A stretch of DNA of 64,000 nt from contig CM037879.1 in assembly GCA_021292165.1 (NCBI GenBank), positions 23,171,817 through 23,235,816 of the forward strand, read 5' to 3'. Position 1 is the first letter of the stretch. Every line of letters starts with the position of its first letter. This document shows, piece by piece, positions 54,427 to 60,400 of this stretch. The notes under the pieces are model-generated. The model did no database searches. It saw nothing but the letters and a program-made list of their open reading frames with translations, and had not been told where the DNA came from. A program made the position numbers and the translations under genes. The stretch is from Shinisaurus crocodilurus. Lineage: Eukaryota; Chordata; Lepidosauria; Squamata; Shinisauridae.

Positions 54427-57400
54427 CCCCCCCCCAACCTGATGGACACACAGTCTGAGCTGGCTTCCAGTGATCTCCAATGAAGTGGACTCTTAACACT
54501 GAAGACTAATCTGCCTATATGCATCCTGCATATATGAATAAATGGAGTGGAAGTAAAACTAGAATCGTAAATGTCTTTATTAGTTTTAAACCTTGTATGG
54601 ACAATCCATTCCTTTAAAGAGCCTTTTAGCAAGGGTTTAGCAACCCACGTGGTGATAACCAGTTTCAATAACCAGGCTGCGCATAAAGGGGAAAGCTCTG
54701 CTTCATCCTAACCAGTATAGGACCGACTCCTTCCCATATCTTCCAACATGTTATAGCAATCCTGTGCACACACCATGGGAAACATGCCTCATAAAACTCA
54801 ACAGGATTTACTCATGGGTCAACACACATAGGGTCTGGCTGGTTAGATCAGTCTTCCCCAACCTGGCACCCTCCAGATGGGTTAAGAGATACAACTTCCA
54901 TCAACCACAGCCAGCATGGCCAATGGCTGGGATGATAGGTGTTGTAGTCCAATACACCTGGAGGGTGCCAGGCTGGGCTACATTATAGGAGGCAAGAGCT
55001 CTATCCCATTCGAAGTCTACGGCAGAAAAACAACCACCCACACATGCTAAGCTTAAGGGTTTTCACGAGGTTCCTTGGATTGCCGCCTGGCTAGAGACCA
55101 AACAAGCAAGTTCAGAGGGCACACAGCAAAACATGTAGCGATAGAATACAAGCCAATAACACCAGCGAGGACTATGCAATCCAGCAGCGTCAGGGATTAT
55201 TTAACTGCACGGTGTAGGAATTAAAATGTAATGGTTAACTTTCCCCCCCTTAAGCAGTTCTCTTGCAAGAAAGAGCCTGTTTCTGGCACAAAGATAACTT
55301 AATGGCAGCTGTTCAGCCCAAGAGGTCATCCCTCATAGAACAAGTGTGTGGGGGGGCGGGGTATCTAGTACAACCCTATGTTGACAATGCAGCCTACAAC
55401 GATTGGCAGAGGCTGACAATGCAAATTGTCACTAGTAGCAAATTGGAGGTTGTTGTAACAGGTTATGTGTACCCTGACAATGCACGGGGGCCCATCACAC
55501 TTGTCAACAACATACACTTGTCATGTAGGGCAGACATACATCCAAACAATTCATTGCTGGAATAAGGCAAGTTAATTCTAGGGCGGGGGGGGGGGGATGA
55601 TCACCACAAGGTTGGCTTAAAGTGTACGTCTGCTGCTTGTCTCTTAGCAAACATAATGTTACTTGAAGTTGCACTCATGCCCTGCTTGCGGGTTTCCCGT
55701 GGGCAGCTGGTTGGCCACTGCGTGAACAGAATGCTGGACTGGATGGACCCTTGGTCTGATCCAGCAGGACTCTTCTTATGTTCTTAAGTTGCATGCTGAA
55801 TTACATACAAGGAAGGTGCCACACAACTGGAATGTTCTTCCTGAATCCTCTATCTAGAAAGCCTATAGTCAACCCAGATTATGATCACGGCTGTAATCCA
55901 GGAAAGCCTGTTCCAGCTGAATGAATGGGAGACTGGACTTTGATCTGGGAAACCCTGACTCAAGTCTCAGCTATGCCACAGACTCATTATATGGTGTTGA
56001 CCAAGTGCAACCATCTTTAAGAATGGGAACTGCAGCGAACTACTTTACAGGATTTTGCAGGGGCAACAGCTGTACAGAAGAGGGAATTTTAGATTTGGAA
56101 GGGACCTTGGAGGTTATCTAGTCCAACGCCCTGCTCAGTGCAGGCATCTTGCAACTACAGCATCCCTGACAGATGGCTATGCAACCTCTGCTTCAATACC
56201 TACAGCAAGGGAGAACCCAACACCAGGCCTGGCCCTTTTGCCGCTTACACTATCAGATGGCCTTTCCCGATCCACCTGCTTTTTACCTAATCCAGTGGTG
56301 GGGAACCTCCAGCCCATGGGCTGTTTCCAGCCCACGAGGCCTCCCCATCCAGCCCTCCAAGGCCCTCCTTAAAGCCACACCCCCCCCCCAGCGCTGCCTG
56401 CCACCAGGAGCCACCACCTGAAGGCACCCGGAGCGCCTTGAAGTTCCTGAAGGAGCAGCTCCCACTTCAGGGAGCTGAGCATGGCGGGGGTGGGTGGGTG
56501 GGGTCACAAAGAAGGTGAGGTTTAACCCTCCCCCTCCCCACACTGGGGTGGTCCTGTGTCCTACTTTACAGGAGTCATCTGTTTGAAGGCATCCTCTGAA
56601 GGACTGTCCAATCCAAGTCCGTCTTAAAGTTAAAGAATCCTAAAATGGGAGAGCAGCAGGGACCTGCAGGAACTGCCCATCAACAATTAACACCTGGACA
56701 GGAGATTAGGCCGCGGCAGGCACACAGGTCACCTGGTCACAGTCTTCCCCACTATGGTGAGATGTATTTCGGGTTAAATTATAGCAATTCTTTCTAAATT
56801 GGTATCTGCACTTATAACGGTTATGCAAGTCCACACCCTGTTTTGTCCTCCTTTTTGGTGATGCATTTCCTTTTTTTTGGCAAGGCATATGCAGCCAACC
56901 CTAATCTCCCCAGCCCCGCCCACGGCACCAGTGAACAGGGTGGGCAGAGAGTAGGTTTAAACCTTGCCATCCTCACAATCCCCCCACCCCAAGCGCTGCT
57001 CAGTTCGCTGGGAAACAGTTGAGGAGTGGGGAAAGGGGTGGCAGAGTCCTGCCATTATGTAAGCCCCCCCCCCAGGTTTCCACCAAGGCCAAAATACATT
57101 CTTTACCCCTGATCTATTCACAGCCCCCCACTACCCTTAACAGCCACACATGGAGTAAGTGCAGGCTCCACGGCAGACGGCTTTGGCTTCGCGACAAGCC
57201 AGCCCACGGCACTGCTCCAGGCATGCAACAGTGTTAAGGTCAAGCACTCGAAAATGCCAGCCGCAGGACAAGACGCGCACATAACTCCAAGTGCTTGGGG
57301 ACAGAGTTAAACAAGTCCCACATTACGCCCACCTCAATTACAAAGCTGTCCATTATTGCCCAGATGTTTCCCCCTCTGCAATACCCCCCCTAATTTATAG

Positions 57401-60400
57401 TTGACACTATAAGATGCATTTTTTTAAAAGTGAGTTTTGATCCCTGATGTGGCGTCATGGCGAGGGGCCCACAATTCCACGCAACACAGTGACCCGATTT
57501 GCACAGTCATTTCCAGCCATGGTGACTTAAAACAAGCCAACGTGGTTTGCAGCACATGCCAGGCGCCCCTCCTGTAACCCAATCCCTGCTTGTAGGCTGC
57601 TGTCGTGTTGTCTGAACCCGGTGAGGATGGGTTGTTGGCGTGGTGAACAACCCGTGGGCTCAGGGTGGCTTGTTAACCATACCAGCAACCCACCCTCACC
57701 AGGTTCAGATGACATGACAACCTACAAGCGGGGGTTGGGTTACAGAACGGGTGCCTGTGGGAGCCTGGCACGTGCCGCAAACCACAGCGGCTTATTTAAG
57801 CCACCGTGGCTGAAAATGATTGTGCAAACCTGCCCAGAGAATGCCTCCCCCGGTGAGCATTACAAGTACCAGCCTTTCTCCTGACCTAGGGGCTTGCAGG
57901 GTGTGTGTGTGTGTGTGTGCGTGTGTGTGTCCCCTACCTCCTCACAACTGTGCCTGTTTTGCATGCAGAAGGTCCCAGGTTCGATCACCGCCATCTCCAG
58001 GTAGGGCTGGAGAAATTCCTCCCTGAAAACCTGGACAGCTGCTGCCAGTCAGTGTCGACAGTGCTGGGCTAGATGGAGCAAGGGTCTGACTCGGCCTACG
58101 GCAGCGCCCTATGCTCCGAAGGGCCTCAGAAAGATGGCATGTTGAGCACAAACCCCAGCTGTCCTCACAAGCTTAGAGCCAATGACGTGTTGGACTACAA
58201 GTCCCATCATCCCTAGCCAGCGCAGCCAGTGGGAGCGCTCATCCTCATCCAGACCAGAGCCTAAATACACATGAGGATATTTCCTCACCTTTATGTATCC
58301 CTTGTTAATTTTGCCTCTCTTTGTTTTCAGTGCCAATGCCAAAAAAGGTATTACATTTACAGACAACCATTCTCCCATGATGGGAGCTCAGGGCAGTGCG
58401 CATGCGGGACCCAAGTGGTTTCCCATCCGTGCACTGACTGGATCCTCTTGGCTTCACCAAGGTGGCTGCATCACCTCTTTTGATAGACCACCCCCTGATA
58501 AAATTAAACTTGTTGGGGGCAGGGAGTTATTTTTCCTTGCTCATGCTGTTCCATCTAACTAACCTTAATTATTTAAAATACGTAAACCCATTTATTTAGT
58601 TGCCTTTTCTGCAAATACATGCCCACCTGCCATGAAAATGGAAGCTTCCCTATTGGATCTAATAGCAATGGGGGGGGGGGGCTTTCATTGGGAATGCAGT
58701 ATGATGGGGGGAGAGGATCCACCCCCACTCTCCATGCACTACCGGAGATTGTAGAAACATGGGCAGAGCAATCCTATGGCTCCTAGACGGCATCTAGGTG
58801 GGCATAAGATTCTTTGGATTCCCAGATCTGAGGTTGGAAAAGAGCTCCAACCTCGGAGCTGGGGACCTGCACTCGGATCCCCCTCCCCCCCTTGCAGCCA
58901 GTGCGGAAAGAACCACGCCGGCTGCTTCCCCGAGGTTGTAAGAGCGACCTCGGAGAAGCGACCTCGCATTCCGGGGGGCAAGGAAGGGAGGATACAGGCG
59001 CCGCTAGGATACGACATATCCCGGTGGTGCTCCAGCCTCCTTCCTTCCCCCTCTGAAGTGCTGCAGATATACGGCTGAAATCAGTCATCTAGCAGACTTG
59101 CAGGGCAGAAGGAGTGGGAGGTTTTATTCATGACTTGGATGAGGAGGTGCAGGGAATGCTGATCAAATTTGCAGATGACACAAAGTTGGGTGGGACAACT
59201 AATACTCTGGAAGACAGGAAAAAAATTCAAAGCGATTTGGATAGGCTGGAGCGCTGGGCCGAAAACAACAGAATGAAATTTAATAGGGATAAATGCCAAG
59301 TGCTGCACCCAGGGAGAGGAAACCAAATGCAGAGTTACAGAATGGGGGACACTTGGCTCAACAATACTACAAGTGAGAAGGATCTTGGAATTGTGGTAGA
59401 TCACAAACTGAATATGAGCCAGCAATGCGATGTGGCTGCAAAGAAGGCAAATGCTATTTTGGGCTGCATTAATAGAAGTATAGCTTCCAAATCGCGGGAA
59501 GTGATAATTCCCCTTTACTCGGCACTGGTTAGGACTCATCTTGAGTACTGCGTCCAGTTCTGGGCACCACACTTTAAGAAGGACGTAGACAAACTGGAGA
59601 GGGTTCAGAGGAGGGCAACAAGGATGATAAAGGGACTGGAAACAAGGCCCTATGAGGAGAGACTGGAAGAACTGGGCATGTTTCCCCTTCAGAAGAGGAG
59701 ACTGAGGGGAGATATGATCGCACTCTTCCAGTACTTGAAGGGTTGCCACACAGAGGAAGGCCAGGATCTCTTCTCGATCATCCCAGTTTGCAGGACACGG
59801 AATAATGGGCTCAAGTTACAGGAACCTAGATTCCGCCTAAACATCAGGAAAAATTTCCTGACTGTCAGAGCAATAAGACAATGGAACCAACTACCTAGCG
59901 AGGTGGTGGACTCTCCCACTCTGGAGGCATTCAAGGTGCAGCTGGACAGCCATCTGTCAGGGATGCTTTGACCTGGATTCCTGCACTGAGCAGGGGGTTG
60001 GACTCGATGGCCTGGTAGGCCCCTTCCAACTCTACTTTTCTATGATTCTAGGTGAAGATCACCCCTGCATTCCTCCCGCCCTGCATAGGATGCCCACAAT
60101 CCTCTGAATTCGGAGGCTTACAGGCATCCCCATTGGATTGCGCCCTAATTGCATCCACTCAATTAGCATCGTGTTTGGTTTGACGCTATTACAGTCTAGA
60201 TTGTTAATAATCGCTGACTTTCTTTGTAAGAATGGCCTGCTGGGTCCAATCTTTGAAGCTAGGAAAGGAGAAAATCCTCTGCACGAAGACCTCTGGCCTG
60301 TGACTGGGTCAGATTTGTCCATCTAGCCCAGTGTTGTCTCTTCTGATCGGCAGCAGCTCTTCAGGGTCTCAGGCAGAGGGACTTCCCCATCACCTGCTCT

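Noticed and set aside
59114..59971. 285-codon host gene
   Set aside because: It is the C-terminal reverse transcriptase of a CR1 LINE with the CR1 3' end right after it.
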